DNA of 64,000 nucleotides. Source: Halomonas caseinilytica (GTDB lineage Bacteria; Pseudomonadota; Gammaproteobacteria; Pseudomonadales; Halomonadaceae). The stretch is from positions 62,001 to 126,000 of the forward strand of contig NZ_BDEP01000007.1 in the NCBI RefSeq assembly GCF_001662305.1, given 5' to 3'. The notes under the pieces were generated by a model, which saw only the letters and a program-made list of their open reading frames with translations, was not told where the DNA came from and did no database searches. Shown here in pieces: positions 1 to 9,771 of this stretch. The stretch's first letter is position 1, and each line of letters begins with the position of its first letter. The translations under genes were made by a program, and so were the position numbers.

Positions 1-117
1 ACCGAGATAGGCCAGCACCATGCTGACGAAAAACGGCATCAACACCGGTTCTATGCTGATCAGGAACCATAACCCCAGCGCCGCCAGTACGGCCGCTATC
101 CAACCTTGTCTACGCAT
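1..117 (-). CDS. AI-2E family transporter (PerM-like), N-terminal fragment
   Basis: Only the first 39 codons are in the window; the gene continues past base 1. The visible peptide begins MRRQGWIAAVLAALGLW and has one hydrophobic segment followed by PVLMPFFVSMVLAYLG, the typical first two membrane segments of AI-2E/PerM exporters. The ATG is at 117 with a GGGAGAGCAGG purine-rich ribosome site just before it. It is divergent from purM, an arrangement common in gammaproteobacteria. Substrate cannot be inferred from this piece. Confidence 0.7.
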   Translation of the reverse strand, partial: MRRQGWIAAVLAALGLWFLISIEPVLMPFFVSMVLAYLG

Positions 118-275
118 CCTGCTCTCCCTGTGCGATGCCCGGTGTGGCGGTGCGTGCCACGCCTCGTGATGCTACAATCTGCGCCCGATCTTGCCCACCG
201 CGGCGTCCTTGCGCCAATTGACGGCCAAGGCACCGGGACGCGCCTTCGACAGCAATGTTCATAACAGGACAGGCC

Positions 276-1345
<1,070 letters not shown>

Positions 1346-1349
<4 letters not shown>

Positions 1350-2080
1350 GCGAGACCGACTACCCCAGCGACACCCTGCAGGACTTCACCCCCGAGCCCG
1401 CCGAGCCGCGGCGGATCGTGGTGCTGATCTCCGGCAACGGCAGCAATCTCCAGGCACTGATCGAAGCCCAGGAGCACGACCGCCTCGGCGGCGAGATCGC
1501 CGCGGTGATCTCCAACCAGCCCGACGCCTACGGCCTCAAGCGGGCTCGCGATGCTGGCATCGACGCCGTGGCGCTGCCCCATCGGGAATACGAGAGCCGT
1601 GAAGCCTTCGATGGTGCGCTGATCAAGGTTATCGAGCGCCACGAGCCCGACCTTGTGGTCCTGGCCGGCTTCATGCGCATTCTCACCCCTCGCTTCGTCC
1701 AGCGCTTCCTGGGCCGAATGCTCAACATCCACCCCTCGCTGCTGCCAGCCTACCAGGGCCTGCACACCCATGCCCGAGCCCTCGCCGATGGCGTGACCGA
1801 GCATGGCTGCAGCGTGCACTTCGTCACCGAAGAGCTGGACGGCGGCCCGGTGGCACTCCAGGCCGAGGTAAGGGTCGACCGCACGGACTCCGAAGACAGC
1901 CTGAAGGACAAGGTGCAGGCCCGCGAACACCTGATCTTGCCCATCGCCGTGAACTGGTTCCTCGAAGGCCGCCTCAAGCTGGCGGGCGACGCCGTCACCA
2001 TGGACGGCACCCCCCTGCCCGCTACCGGCATGCGCCTTTCCCACGACGATGCCGCCGAGGAGCTGGACGAAGACGACTGA
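1346..2080 (+). CDS. purN: phosphoribosylglycinamide formyltransferase (10-formyl-THF dependent)
   Basis: PurN transfers a formyl group from 10-formyl-THF to GAR in purine synthesis. The protein has 244 residues against about 212 in E. coli. It has roughly 20 extra residues at the N-terminus, rich in acidic residues, and an acidic tail ending AAEELDEDD. Catalytic residues are visible: Asn127 and His129 in [10 protein letters not shown] and Asp165 in EELDGGP, equivalent to E. coli N106/H108/D144. The phosphate loop is [11 protein letters not shown] (28-38). It overlaps purM by four bases and ends before a hairpin at 2087-2120. Confidence 0.95.
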
Positions 2081-2086
2081 ACACTT

Positions 2087-2120
2087 TACCAGCCCCCACT
2101 GACCACATCGGGGGCTGGTA
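2087..2120. terminator. hairpin after purN
   Basis: TACCAGCCCCC (2087-2097) pairs perfectly with GGGGGCTGGTA (2110-2120) around a 12-nt loop. It lies seven bases after the purN stop and ten bases beyond the end of the convergent esterase remnant, so it may end transcription from both sides. There is no T-run on either strand, so termination is likely but not certain. Confidence 0.6.
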
Positions 2121-2130
2121 GCGTCGCCAC

Positions 2131-3094
2131 TTAGAAGGCCAGGCTAACGCCAACCTCGAAATGGGCGGCGATGTCATCCCATGTCTCGGCACCGGCCCCT
2201 AGATGCAGCCTGCCATTCTCGCCTAGCCGCATGCGCCAGCCGGCATCGACGCGCAGGTAGTGATCGCTGTCGCGCTCCATGTCATCGGCACTCCATGCAT
2301 TGCTCGGCAGGCTGGCCAGGCGCACCTCGGCCACTTCGTCAGCGTCGAGGGGGCGATACGCCACGAAAGGCGCGGGGTACCAGGGCGAATCACTGTCCGC
2401 GAATCGATAATCGAATCGCACTTCAGCACTGACCCCATCCCCCTCCGGATCACCCGAGAGCGTGCGCCCCCGCCTCGGCCAGGGCATCCACCGCATCGGC
2501 CAAGGTATGAGCGGCGCTGACGGCTTCCTCCGGCCTTGTCACCTGGCCACTCAGGAAATCATTGCCGCCGCCGTTGATGTAGTAGAGCGCCTCCGGGGCG
2601 GCCATGCCGCCGACAGCGGGGAGATAGCCGTTCTGGGTCCGGTCAAATGGCGTTCCCGCCTGCACAACCGAGCCACCCTCCTGGGTGATCGAGGCCCATA
2701 TCTGGCCGGTGGTATACCCGCCCACCGCATAATTGGTGCCATCCAGCAAGCCGGCCTGCTGCCGGCCGATGGAAGTCGAAGGAATCGCGGAGAGGCCCAG
2801 CTTTTGTGCCAGCAACTGCGTCGCTACTGGCCCATAGGGTGTAGTGTCGTGGTCCGGTCCCAGCCGGTTGGTAAAGCGTTGCGCATTCAGCCCGCCCGAC
2901 TCGCCATCCGGAAACTGCCCCGTGTCGCTCAGGCTGTCGCCGAACACATAGACGCTGGAATAAGCTATCGCCGGAGCCGAGGCCATGAGCCCGGCCACTC
3001 CCATTCCGGCACAGAGGATGGTAGCCATCAGGCGGCGAAGCTCGAAGTATTGAGTTATTCCAGCCGTGGTTCCAGAGGGAAGTCCCTTGATCAT
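2131..3094 (-). pseudogene. GDSL-family autotransporter esterase, internally deleted and frameshifted
   Basis: The 5' part (start ATG 3094, RBS AAAGGA) encodes a signal peptide and the start of an SGNH/GDSL esterase: block I is FGDSLSDTG and a block III-like GGGNDF follows. This frame stops at 2450. From about 2470 to 2131 another frame encodes the end of an outer-membrane beta barrel, from SGDPEGDGVSAEVRF to the terminal FEVGVSLAF with the C-terminal Phe typical of BAM substrates. EstA-type proteins are about 600-650 residues; here about 330 codons remain. The rest of the esterase domain, including the block V Asp-His, and most of the barrel are gone. The join is out of frame near 2455-2475. 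No secreted active enzyme is expected. Confidence 0.85.
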
Positions 3095-3344
3095 TATCGT
3101 ATCCTTTTGTCTTATTGCCCTGTTGCCTTGAAGATCGGTGCGATCCAGCGCCACCGATATCTGAAAAGATTGGCAGCAAAACGTACGATTCAATCAAGTG
3201 TTTGCAACATTTTTTACCAAGAGCTCATTACAATCTCCGGGGAAACCCGGATAACAGACACACGAATGAACGTTGGGCGCCCTGTGGTCACGCAGAAACC
3301 TGATGGAACGCCGCCCGGGGAATGTCGCCACCAAGGAGGTCGGA

Positions 3345-3704
3345 GTGACGTACGACGAATACAATGACGTTTGCCGTTCCCTGCCGGCGACCACCTACGT
3401 CATGCAATGGGGCGGTTCTCATGTCTGGAAGGTCGGAGGCAAGGTATTCGCCATCGGCGGCTGGGAGAAGCTCGATATGCCGGCATTCACTTTCAAGGTC
3501 TCGGAGCTCGACTTCGAGGTGCTGCGCGATCAGCCAGGATTCAGACCCGCTCCCTACCTGGCCTCGCGCGGCCTGAAATGGATACAGCTATACGACGGCC
3601 GCCAATGCCCGAACGACGAATTGAGCCACTATCTCAGCGAATCGCATCATCTAGTGACGATGGGGTTGAGCAAAAGGTACCGGCGGGAGCTCGGCCTCGA
3701 ATAA
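3345..3704 (+). CDS. MmcQ/YjbR family DNA-binding protein
   Basis: A small protein of the MmcQ/YjbR family (CyaY-like fold), 119 residues when started at the GTG at 3345, which follows a strong AAGGAGG (3333-3339). An upstream in-frame ATG at 3273 has no ribosome site. Family features visible are the N-terminal YDEYNDVCRSLPATT, the VWKVGGKVFAIGGW strand pair and the C-terminal LSESHHLVTMGLSKRYR. Members are small, probably DNA-binding proteins linked to mitomycin C immunity in Streptomyces; the cellular role here is unknown. It stands alone between the esterase remnant and convergent dcd. Confidence 0.85.
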   Translation: MTYDEYNDVCRSLPATTYVMQWGGSHVWKVGGKVFAIGGWEKLDMPAFTFKVSELDFEVLRDQPGFRPAPYLASRGLKWIQLYDGRQCPNDELSHYLSESHHLVTMGLSKRYRRELGLE

Positions 3705-3727
3705 CCGCATCGCGAGCCTGCCACGAC

Positions 3728-3780
3728 AAAAGCCGAAGGAACCTGACAAGCAACCTGGCAGGTCGCCCCTCCGCTTCGGC
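3728..3780 (-). terminator. terminator after dcd
   Basis: GCCGAAG (3732-3738) pairs with CTTCGGC (3774-3780), enclosing a second pairing ACCTG (3741-3745) with CAGGT (3759-3763). Read on the minus strand the stem is followed by TTTTGTCG (3731 downward), the arrangement of an intrinsic terminator for dcd. Confidence 0.7.
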
Positions 3781-3790
3781 ACAGGCTCAT

Positions 3791-4357
3791 TCAGGTCCGT
3801 GGCAGCGTCACCCCACGCTGCCCCATGTACTTGCCCCCACGATCCTTGTAGGAAGTGGCGCAGACCTCGTCGGATTCCAGGAACAACATCTGGGCTACCC
3901 CTTCGTTGGCATAGATCTTGGCCGGCAGGTTGGTGGTATTGGAAAACTCCAGGGTCACATGCCCTTCCCATTCCGGCTCGAGCGGCGTCACGTTGACGAT
4001 GATGCCGCAACGCGCATAGGTGGACTTGCCAAGGCAGATGGTCAACACGCTGCGGGGAATGCGGAAGTATTCGACGGTGCGCGCCAGGGCAAAGGAATTG
4101 GGCGGAATCACGCAGACATCGCCCTTGATGTCGACGAAGCTCTTGTCGTCAAACCCCTTGGGGTCAACCACCGCCGAGTGGATGTTGGTGAACACCTTGA
4201 ACTCATCGGAACAGCGGACATCGTAACCGTAGCTGGACGTCCCGTAGGAGATCACCCGCTGGTCGTTCACATAACGTACCTGATCGGCCTCGAAGGGCTC
4301 GATCATGCCCTCCTGCTCGGCCATGCGACGGATCCAGTTGTCGGATTTGATGCTCAT
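3791..4357 (-). CDS. dcd: dCTP deaminase
   Basis: Deaminates dCTP to dUTP, feeding dTMP synthesis. Started at the ATG at 4357 (AGGA eight to eleven bases upstream) it has 188 residues, the standard length for the monofunctional gammaproteobacterial enzyme, and begins [13 protein letters not shown] as in relatives. The catalytic segment GKSTYARCG (111-118) carries the Ser and Arg, and Glu137 in HVTLEFSN is the general acid/base residue. An upstream in-frame ATG would add an implausible 21-residue leader. Faces mmcQ convergently. Confidence 0.95.
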   Translation of the reverse strand: MSIKSDNWIRRMAEQEGMIEPFEADQVRYVNDQRVISYGTSSYGYDVRCSDEFKVFTNIHSAVVDPKGFDDKSFVDIKGDVCVIPPNSFALARTVEYFRIPRSVLTICLGKSTYARCGIIVNVTPLEPEWEGHVTLEFSNTTNLPAKIYANEGVAQMLFLESDEVCATSYKDRGGKYMGQRGVTLPRT

Positions 4358-4433
4358 GGGGTCGTCCTGGTGGGTCGAAACAAGGCCCGCCATGATAGCG
4401 GGCACGACGCCTGTCGTCACGGTTCAACAAAGC

Positions 4434-5237
4434 TCATTCGCTAAACGAGATCTCCGGTCCCTCGTCTACCGGCCCGCCCAGTTGCTCGGCCACCTGGCGC
4501 GCCATATCACGGAAGGTAGCGGTCACCTCGCCATCGGGCTCGGCCACCACGGTCGGCTCGCCGCCATCGGCCTGCTCGCGAATCGCCAGGGTCAGCGGCA
4601 AGCGTCCCAGCAGGCGGGTATCATATTCCGCCGCGATGCGCTCGCCCCCGCCTTCGCCGAAAATCGGCTCACTGTGGCCACAGTTCGAGCAGACATGCAG
4701 GCTCATGTTCTCCACCACGCCGAAGGTGGGCACATTGACCTTGCGAAACATCTCGATGCCCTTCCGGGCATCCAGCAGCGCGATGTCCTGGGGAGTGGTG
4801 ACGATCACGGCGCCGTCCACCGGCACCTTCTGCGCCAGCGTAAGCTGGATGTCCCCCGTGCCGGGCGGCATGTCGATGAACAGCACATCCAGGTCATCCC
4901 ACACTGTCTGGGTCAGCAACTGCTGGAAGGCACCGGCCACCATCGGGCCACGCCACACCGTCGGTTCGCGAACGTCGATCATGAATGCCATGGACATCGC
5001 CTGCAGGCCATGGGCTTCCAGGGGCTTGAGACGATTCTCGCCGGCCGATTCGGGCCTTGTCCCCTCGGCGACACCCAGCATGCGAGCCTGGCTGGGCCCA
5101 TGGATATCGGCGTCGAGAATGCCGACGCGATACCCTTCGGCCGCCATGGCCAAGGCCAGGTTGGCGGTGACGGTGGACTTGCCGACGCCTCCCTTGCCGG
5201 ACGCCACGGCAACGATATGCTTGACCCCTTCGATCAC
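4434..5237 (-). CDS. apbC: iron-sulfur cluster carrier ATPase, Mrp/ApbC family (short form)
   Basis: A ParA/MinD-type P-loop ATPase that carries Fe-S clusters to apoproteins. The deviant Walker A is GKGGVGKST (14-22), Walker B is LFIDMPPGTGD (119-129), and the cluster-binding CxxC is Cys183/Cys186 in HVCSNCGH. The start chosen is GTG at 5237, six bases after AAGGAG, giving 267 residues. E. coli ApbC (369 residues) has an N-terminal MIP18/DUF59-type domain; here no such domain precedes the ATPase. Gene symbol by homology of the ATPase domain. Confidence 0.88.
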   Translation of the reverse strand: MIEGVKHIVAVASGKGGVGKSTVTANLALAMAAEGYRVGILDADIHGPSQARMLGVAEGTRPESAGENRLKPLEAHGLQAMSMAFMIDVREPTVWRGPMVAGAFQQLLTQTVWDDLDVLFIDMPPGTGDIQLTLAQKVPVDGAVIVTTPQDIALLDARKGIEMFRKVNVPTFGVVENMSLHVCSNCGHSEPIFGEGGGERIAAEYDTRLLGRLPLTLAIREQADGGEPTVVAEPDGEVTATFRDMARQVAEQLGGPVDEGPEISFSE

Positions 5238-5344
5238 GACTCGCTCCTTTTGCACTTTGGGGGGCCGACCGCCTTGCGGCCGGAGTGACCAGTATACCTG
5301 TCCCCGCTCGGCGTCATGCAACGTCGAGCATGCCCATGAACGAC

Positions 5345-5370
5345 AAAGGACGCGCCTTGGCGCGTCCTTT
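5345..5370 (-). terminator. terminator after the coiled-coil protein gene
   Basis: A perfect 12-bp inverted repeat AAAGGACGCGCC / GGCGCGTCCTTT with only TT between the arms (5345-5370). On the minus strand it is followed by GTCGTT directly after the TTT of the stem. It lies 20 bases past the stop at 5390 and in front of apbC. Confidence 0.75.
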
Positions 5371-5389
5371 CATCGGCAACTCGAGACGC

Positions 5390-6376
5390 TCAGGCCTCCT
5401 GAGCCTCCTTCTCCTGGTCGGATGACTCCTGCGCCTTCTCGTCGCCCTCGCCTGACTCGGAGGAAGACGATGCGGCCTTGCCATCCTGAGAGCGGGAGGC
5501 GTCGCCCTCGCTCGACCCGGAAGACGTCGAGGCGTCGTCACCGGCTTCCGGGCGAGCCTTGCCGTCACTGGCGCCATCGTCGGATGCCACCTCGGCATCC
5601 AGGTCAGCCAGGGCATCGCGCCAGCCCGCCAGGTCGCTCTTCAGTTGTGCCAATTGCTGGCTGCGCGCATCGACCTTGGCGTCGAGCCCGGCCAACTCCT
5701 GGCGTCCTTCCTGGAGCTTGGCCTGCAAGGCTTCCAGCTTGCTGCTGGCATCGTCACGCTGAGCCTGCAGTTGCTGGTGCTGCTCGCGCAATGGCTTCAG
5801 GGAAGACTTGAGCTCGTCGCGCTGCTCCTCGAGTTCGGCAACCTCTTTCGCCAGGGTCTCCCGTTGCTGTTCAGCCTTCTTGCGCGCTTGCTCGGCCTCC
5901 TTGCGAGCCGCCTGAGCTTCGTCCCGAGCCTGAGTGGCCTTTTCCGCCTCCTGCTGGGCCTGCTCCAGAGACGCCTGATGCGTTTCGAGCTGCTGCTCGG
6001 CCTTGTCAACCTTGGCTTGCAAGGGCTCGAGGGCAGCATTGGCTTGCTCGAGCTGCGCCTCGGCCTGCTCCACTTCGGAGGTGACGCTCTCCAACTCTGC
6101 CTCGGCGGCCTTGCGCTGCTGTTCGAGCTCAGCGGTACGCGCCTGGAGTTCCTCGACCTCGGTTTGCGCCGCCTCGTACTCAGCCACCTGGCTCTTGAGC
6201 GTCTGGTTCTCGGTCTGCGCCGTCTCAAGGCGTGATTGCAGGGAACGACGCGCCTCGTTGCTGGAGCTGACACTGGATTGAGCGAACAGCGCCCAGATCA
6301 CGGCCACCACGGCCACGATAGCCAGCACCCTGACGCGGTTGTCCTGAAAGAGCTCTCGCATGGAACTGTCTGACAT
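5390..6376 (-). CDS. membrane-anchored coiled-coil protein, unknown function
   Basis: I do not recognise a named family. Started at ATG 6376 (GGGGGAG seven bases upstream) it is 328 residues. A single hydrophobic segment at about 17-32 (VLAIVAVVAVIWALFA) anchors it, with a short basic N-terminus likely cytoplasmic. Residues about 38-265 are one long heptad-rich coiled coil full of Glu, Gln, Ala, Leu and Lys. The last 70 residues are a disordered, strongly acidic Ser/Asp/Glu tail. It looks like a cell-envelope spacer or scaffold. It is followed by its own terminator and is divergent from yihY. Confidence 0.75.
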   Translation of the reverse strand: MSDSSMRELFQDNRVRVLAIVAVVAVIWALFAQSSVSSSNEARRSLQSRLETAQTENQTLKSQVAEYEAAQTEVEELQARTAELEQQRKAAEAELESVTSEVEQAEAQLEQANAALEPLQAKVDKAEQQLETHQASLEQAQQEAEKATQARDEAQAARKEAEQARKKAEQQRETLAKEVAELEEQRDELKSSLKPLREQHQQLQAQRDDASSKLEALQAKLQEGRQELAGLDAKVDARSQQLAQLKSDLAGWRDALADLDAEVASDDGASDGKARPEAGDDASTSSGSSEGDASRSQDGKAASSSSESGEGDEKAQESSDQEKEAQEA

Positions 6377-6615
6377 CGGCTTTCTCCCCCGACATGGGTC
6401 GATGTGGATGGTATAGGCCCCTTCCCGGGCCATACGCGATGGGTCGATTCAGCATACACCCTGGGGCGCCACCTTGCGCCCCCTCGTCCACACCGGGGCA
6501 CAATCCTTCACAAGCGAACCTCATGGGGCAGACGTTCGCCATCCCGGCATGCGGCGATTGACGTGAATCGCGTCGAACAGCGTATCATGCCGGAAGATCC
6601 TCGACCGGCTTGCCC

Positions 6616-7545
6616 ATGTCTGATTCTCCGGTGCCATCCTCCCGACGCCGCCTGCCACTTCTCGCCAGTCGCGTGGCACACTTCGCCTGGCGGGTATTGA
6701 CCACCTTCCTGCGCAATCGCGGCATCCTGCTGGCGGGCGGCGTCGGCTACAACGTCCTGCTGTCGATCGTGCCGTTGTTTGCCCTGCTAGTCGTGCTGCT
6801 GGCCGGCGTGGTGGACGAACAGCAACTGATGGGCGTGCTGGCCATCCAGGTGCGCCACCTCACTCCCGCCTATGCCGAGGTGGTACTCGATGCGGTGCGC
6901 TCGCTGCTCGACTCGCGTGATGCCATCGGCATTCTCGGCATCCCGGTGCTGCTGGTCTTCAGTTCTTTCGCCTTCCGCATGCTGGAGGATGCCCTGGCGA
7001 TCATCTTCCATGCCCCGGATACCCACGCCGGTCGCTCGGTGTGGGTCTCGGTGCTGATGCCCTATGCCTTCATGCTGGTGCTCGGCGCCAGCCTGCTGAG
7101 CCTGACGCTCATGGTCAGCCTGGCCAATACCGTCAATGCGGTCTGGATGGCCTTGCTCGGGCGTGAACTGCCGTTGTCGGGACTCTCCGGCCCGATGCTC
7201 AACCTGACCAGCTTCGTCGGCGTCTTCCTGCTGTTCAGCGCCATCTACAAGGTCATGCCGGTCGTACGGATCGCCCTGCACCGCGCCCTGGTCGGCGGCT
7301 TCGTCGCCGCCCTGCTCTGGGAAGGCGCGCGCCTGCTGCTGGTCCTCTATTTCACCAACCTCTCCTTCGTCAACGCCGTCTATGGCTCCCTAGCGACGCT
7401 GATCGTGATCCTGCTGATCCTGGAGGTCGGCGCCATCATCCTGCTGCTCGGCGCCCAGGTCATCGCCGAGCTGGAACGCAACACCCGCCTGGGCCTGGCC
7501 TGGCACATCGACTCCCGCCACCAGGCCGTCACCCACGTCGACTGA
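6616..7545 (+). CDS. YihY/BrkB family inner-membrane protein
   Basis: A polytopic membrane protein of the YihY (formerly RNase BN) family, 309 residues from ATG 6616; a TTG at 6610 is an alternative. Family marks include the N-terminal FLRNRGILLAGGVGYNVLLSIVPLFALL, the central FSSFAFRMLEDALAIIF, and LLWEGARLLLVLYFTNLSFVNAVYGSLATLIVILLILEVGAIILLLGAQV near the C-terminus (shown in parts only by these landmarks). About six membrane segments are visible. Biochemical role is not established for the family. Convergent with the phospholipase D-like gene, only 18 bases apart. Confidence 0.85.
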   Translation: MSDSPVPSSRRRLPLLASRVAHFAWRVLTTFLRNRGILLAGGVGYNVLLSIVPLFALLVVLLAGVVDEQQLMGVLAIQVRHLTPAYAEVVLDAVRSLLDSRDAIGILGIPVLLVFSSFAFRMLEDALAIIFHAPDTHAGRSVWVSVLMPYAFMLVLGASLLSLTLMVSLANTVNAVWMALLGRELPLSGLSGPMLNLTSFVGVFLLFSAIYKVMPVVRIALHRALVGGFVAALLWEGARLLLVLYFTNLSFVNAVYGSLATLIVILLILEVGAIILLLGAQVIAELERNTRLGLAWHIDSRHQAVTHVD

Positions 7546-7563
7546 CGCCCCGACCTTCCGGCA

Positions 7564-9036
7564 TCAGAAGGTGGACAGCCCACTGGCCTCCATCAGTCGA
7601 TATCGCCACCAGGCCATGGCGCCCACGTCATCGGCCTCGACGTATTCGCGGCTGGTGGTTCGCTGCGGCGTCGAATGCCAGCGTCGCTCGACGTAGTCGA
7701 TGGCCGCGGCCAGCACCGGCTCGCTCGACACGCCCGTCAAACGTACGCTGGTCTCCAGATTGAGATTATCGAGATTGCGCCGCGTGTAGTTGGCCGACCC
7801 CAAGATCATCGAGGCTTCACCGCCCGCAGCGGGTCGATGCAGCAGCAGCTTGGTGTGGCATTGCTCGCCTCGGGTAACGCACCAGCGCACCTCGATGCCG
7901 GCCGCCTCGAGCTCCTCGGCCACCGGTCGATTGGGAATGCCACCCTTTTCGATGCCGAAGGCCTCGCGATTGGCATCGAGCAGCACCCGCACCTCCACGC
8001 CGCGACGCCGGGCCTCGACCAGCGCTTCAATCAAGGGCCGATGCGACAGATAGAAGACCGCGACATCGAGCCGATCGCCGGATGCCGCCCCACGCACCAT
8101 CTGCAGCAAAGCGTCACGGATCGCCCCTTCGGTCAGTATCTTCAAGCTCGTGCCCGAAGGCTCGGTGGATGACGGCGGCGGTAGAGGCCCCGGCAGCTCC
8201 ACCCCGGCCCAGGCCGCGACCGGGCGTTCCGAGGCCAGCAGGTCGAGCGCTGCCGGCCCCTCGAAGCGCAGCGCCAGGTTATCGTGCAGGCTGCTCGCAT
8301 CATGGGGATTGGCAGAGGTCACCAGTCCGGCCCAGCCATCCCCCTGGTCCACCACCAGGGTCTTGCGGTGATTGGCGCGGAAGTTGAGCATCGCCAGATA
8401 ACTGCGCAGGGTCACGTGTCCTCGCCCCAGGGCATTGGGCAGCCAGCCGCCCTCGGGATCGTTGCCCAGCCGGTCGAGTCCCAGGTGCCAGATACCGGAC
8501 CAAAGCGGATTGGAGGCTCGCAGTCGGTCCAGATCGGTCTCCACGACCTTGATGCCAGCCTCGCGTAGCCGCTCCAGGTGAGCCAGCGCCAAGCCACCGT
8601 ACAGCGTGTTCAGCGGATCGGTGATGACCACCACATCGAGGTCGGGATGACGGGAGCGCTGTGCGATCAATGCTTGAGTCAAGCGGGACGAGAGCGGCAC
8701 GAAATCGGCGTCTCCCGACGCGGAGCCCGCGAAGTCGTTGAACAGGAACATGTCCATCACGACCAGGCGTCGCGCCTGGGCGATCATCGCCAGGGCCTCG
8801 TCGAAGATCGCCTGGTCGAGATGCCGCCGGCCCGAGGCGTCGTACCAGGTCTCGTCGACGAGCAGCCGCGCCCCGGTGACGGGGCGTTCGGGATAGGCCT
8901 TTCCGATGCCTTCCGGCAGCGGCTTGTATCGCTGCCAGGCGGCCATGGCCCCCCACAGCACCAACGCGATGGCCAAGGCTCCCCACAACCACATGATCCT
9001 GCCGCCTCCCCGGCGGGTACTCGCGAGTCTTGGCAT
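7564..9036 (-). CDS. phospholipase D-like domain protein, membrane anchored
   Basis: A two-domain PLD-superfamily protein with one HKD motif per half: HRK at 223-225 with downstream SAN (241-243), and HTK at 394-396 followed by GSANYTRRN (413-421). These supply the paired catalytic His/Lys. A membrane segment at about 16-33 anchors it, placing the enzyme on the periplasmic face. The start at 9036 has AGGGAG seven bases upstream and gives 490 residues; an internal ATG at 8994 is also possible. It could be a cardiolipin synthase-like or other phosphatidyl-transferase; the substrate cannot be read from sequence. Confidence 0.82.
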   Translation of the reverse strand: MPRLASTRRGGGRIMWLWGALAIALVLWGAMAAWQRYKPLPEGIGKAYPERPVTGARLLVDETWYDASGRRHLDQAIFDEALAMIAQARRLVVMDMFLFNDFAGSASGDADFVPLSSRLTQALIAQRSRHPDLDVVVITDPLNTLYGGLALAHLERLREAGIKVVETDLDRLRASNPLWSGIWHLGLDRLGNDPEGGWLPNALGRGHVTLRSYLAMLNFRANHRKTLVVDQGDGWAGLVTSANPHDASSLHDNLALRFEGPAALDLLASERPVAAWAGVELPGPLPPPSSTEPSGTSLKILTEGAIRDALLQMVRGAASGDRLDVAVFYLSHRPLIEALVEARRRGVEVRVLLDANREAFGIEKGGIPNRPVAEELEAAGIEVRWCVTRGEQCHTKLLLHRPAAGGEASMILGSANYTRRNLDNLNLETSVRLTGVSSEPVLAAAIDYVERRWHSTPQRTTSREYVEADDVGAMAWWRYRLMEASGLSTF

Positions 9037-9133
9037 GCCGGCGCTCCCTGCTGATGACGGCCAGTCCTCTGACCCCCTGCCAAGCAGCATACCGGCTTGC
9101 CGTCCGCCGTGCAGGTTCCGTTACCTGCCAGAA

Positions 9134-9724
9134 TCAGGACAGGGCGAAGAAGGCGCCAATCGCCGCGATCACGGCACCGACAACGCGCAAGGGGCGACTC
9201 TGCCGAGCCTGCAGCCAACCGCCGGCCAAGCGCGCGGCCAGGGTGATGGCCAGGGTTGCCAGACTGAAGCCCGCCAGATAAGTGACCAGCGAGGCGCCAT
9301 GCGGCATCTCGGTGCCATGGGCATAGCCGTGAAAGAGCATGAAGCCCACCACCAACAGGCCGCCGACGAGGCTCGGCAGTCTTGCCAGGGTCGCGACCAG
9401 AATACCTGCCAGCAGAACAGACAGGGCAATGGCACTTTCCACGCCTGGCAGGCTGATGCCGGCAACGGCCAGTCCGGCACCGATGATCATGCCCCCCACC
9501 GCCAGCAAGGGAATAGCCAAACGCGGCCGGAGCGGCTGGCCGAGACTCCACAGGCCGATGGCCACCATCGCCAGCAAGTGATCAGGGCCCAGCAGCGGAT
9601 GTGTCAGGCCAGCCATGAAACCGCCGTGCTCGGCGCCGTGTCCGGGATGTGCCATGGCCAGGCCGGACGCCAGCAACAGGCCGGGAACGGTCAGCCAGAC
9701 ACGAAAATGAGGCAGAAGGGGCAT
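9134..9724 (-). CDS. HupE/UreJ family nickel permease
   Basis: A 196-residue membrane protein with a signal-like N-terminus ending LAMA (about residue 25), followed by HPGHGAEHGGFMAGL and the HupE/UreJ hallmark HPLLGPDHLLAM (42-53), which contains the metal-binding His/Asp-His. About six membrane segments follow. Start ATG 9724 has AAGGAG seven to twelve bases upstream. It is the last gene of the urease operon, 47 bases after ureG, so the likely job is Ni2+ supply for urease maturation. Confidence 0.9.
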   Translation of the reverse strand: MPLLPHFRVWLTVPGLLLASGLAMAHPGHGAEHGGFMAGLTHPLLGPDHLLAMVAIGLWSLGQPLRPRLAIPLLAVGGMIIGAGLAVAGISLPGVESAIALSVLLAGILVATLARLPSLVGGLLVVGFMLFHGYAHGTEMPHGASLVTYLAGFSLATLAITLAARLAGGWLQARQSRPLRVVGAVIAAIGAFFALS

Positions 9725-9771
9725 GGGGATCTCCTTATCGTGATCGAAGGTCTGGAGGTGAAAAGGGTCAG

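Noticed and set aside
255-275. Upstream ATG for purM at 255
   Set aside because: No ribosome site, and the extra seven residues are not part of the family; the start at 276 has AGGA in place.
5645-6235. Long plus-strand open frame rich in Leu and Gly opposite the coiled-coil gene
   Set aside because: It is the antisense of a heptad-rich gene with high GC; the minus-strand frame has a ribosome site, a membrane anchor and a terminator.
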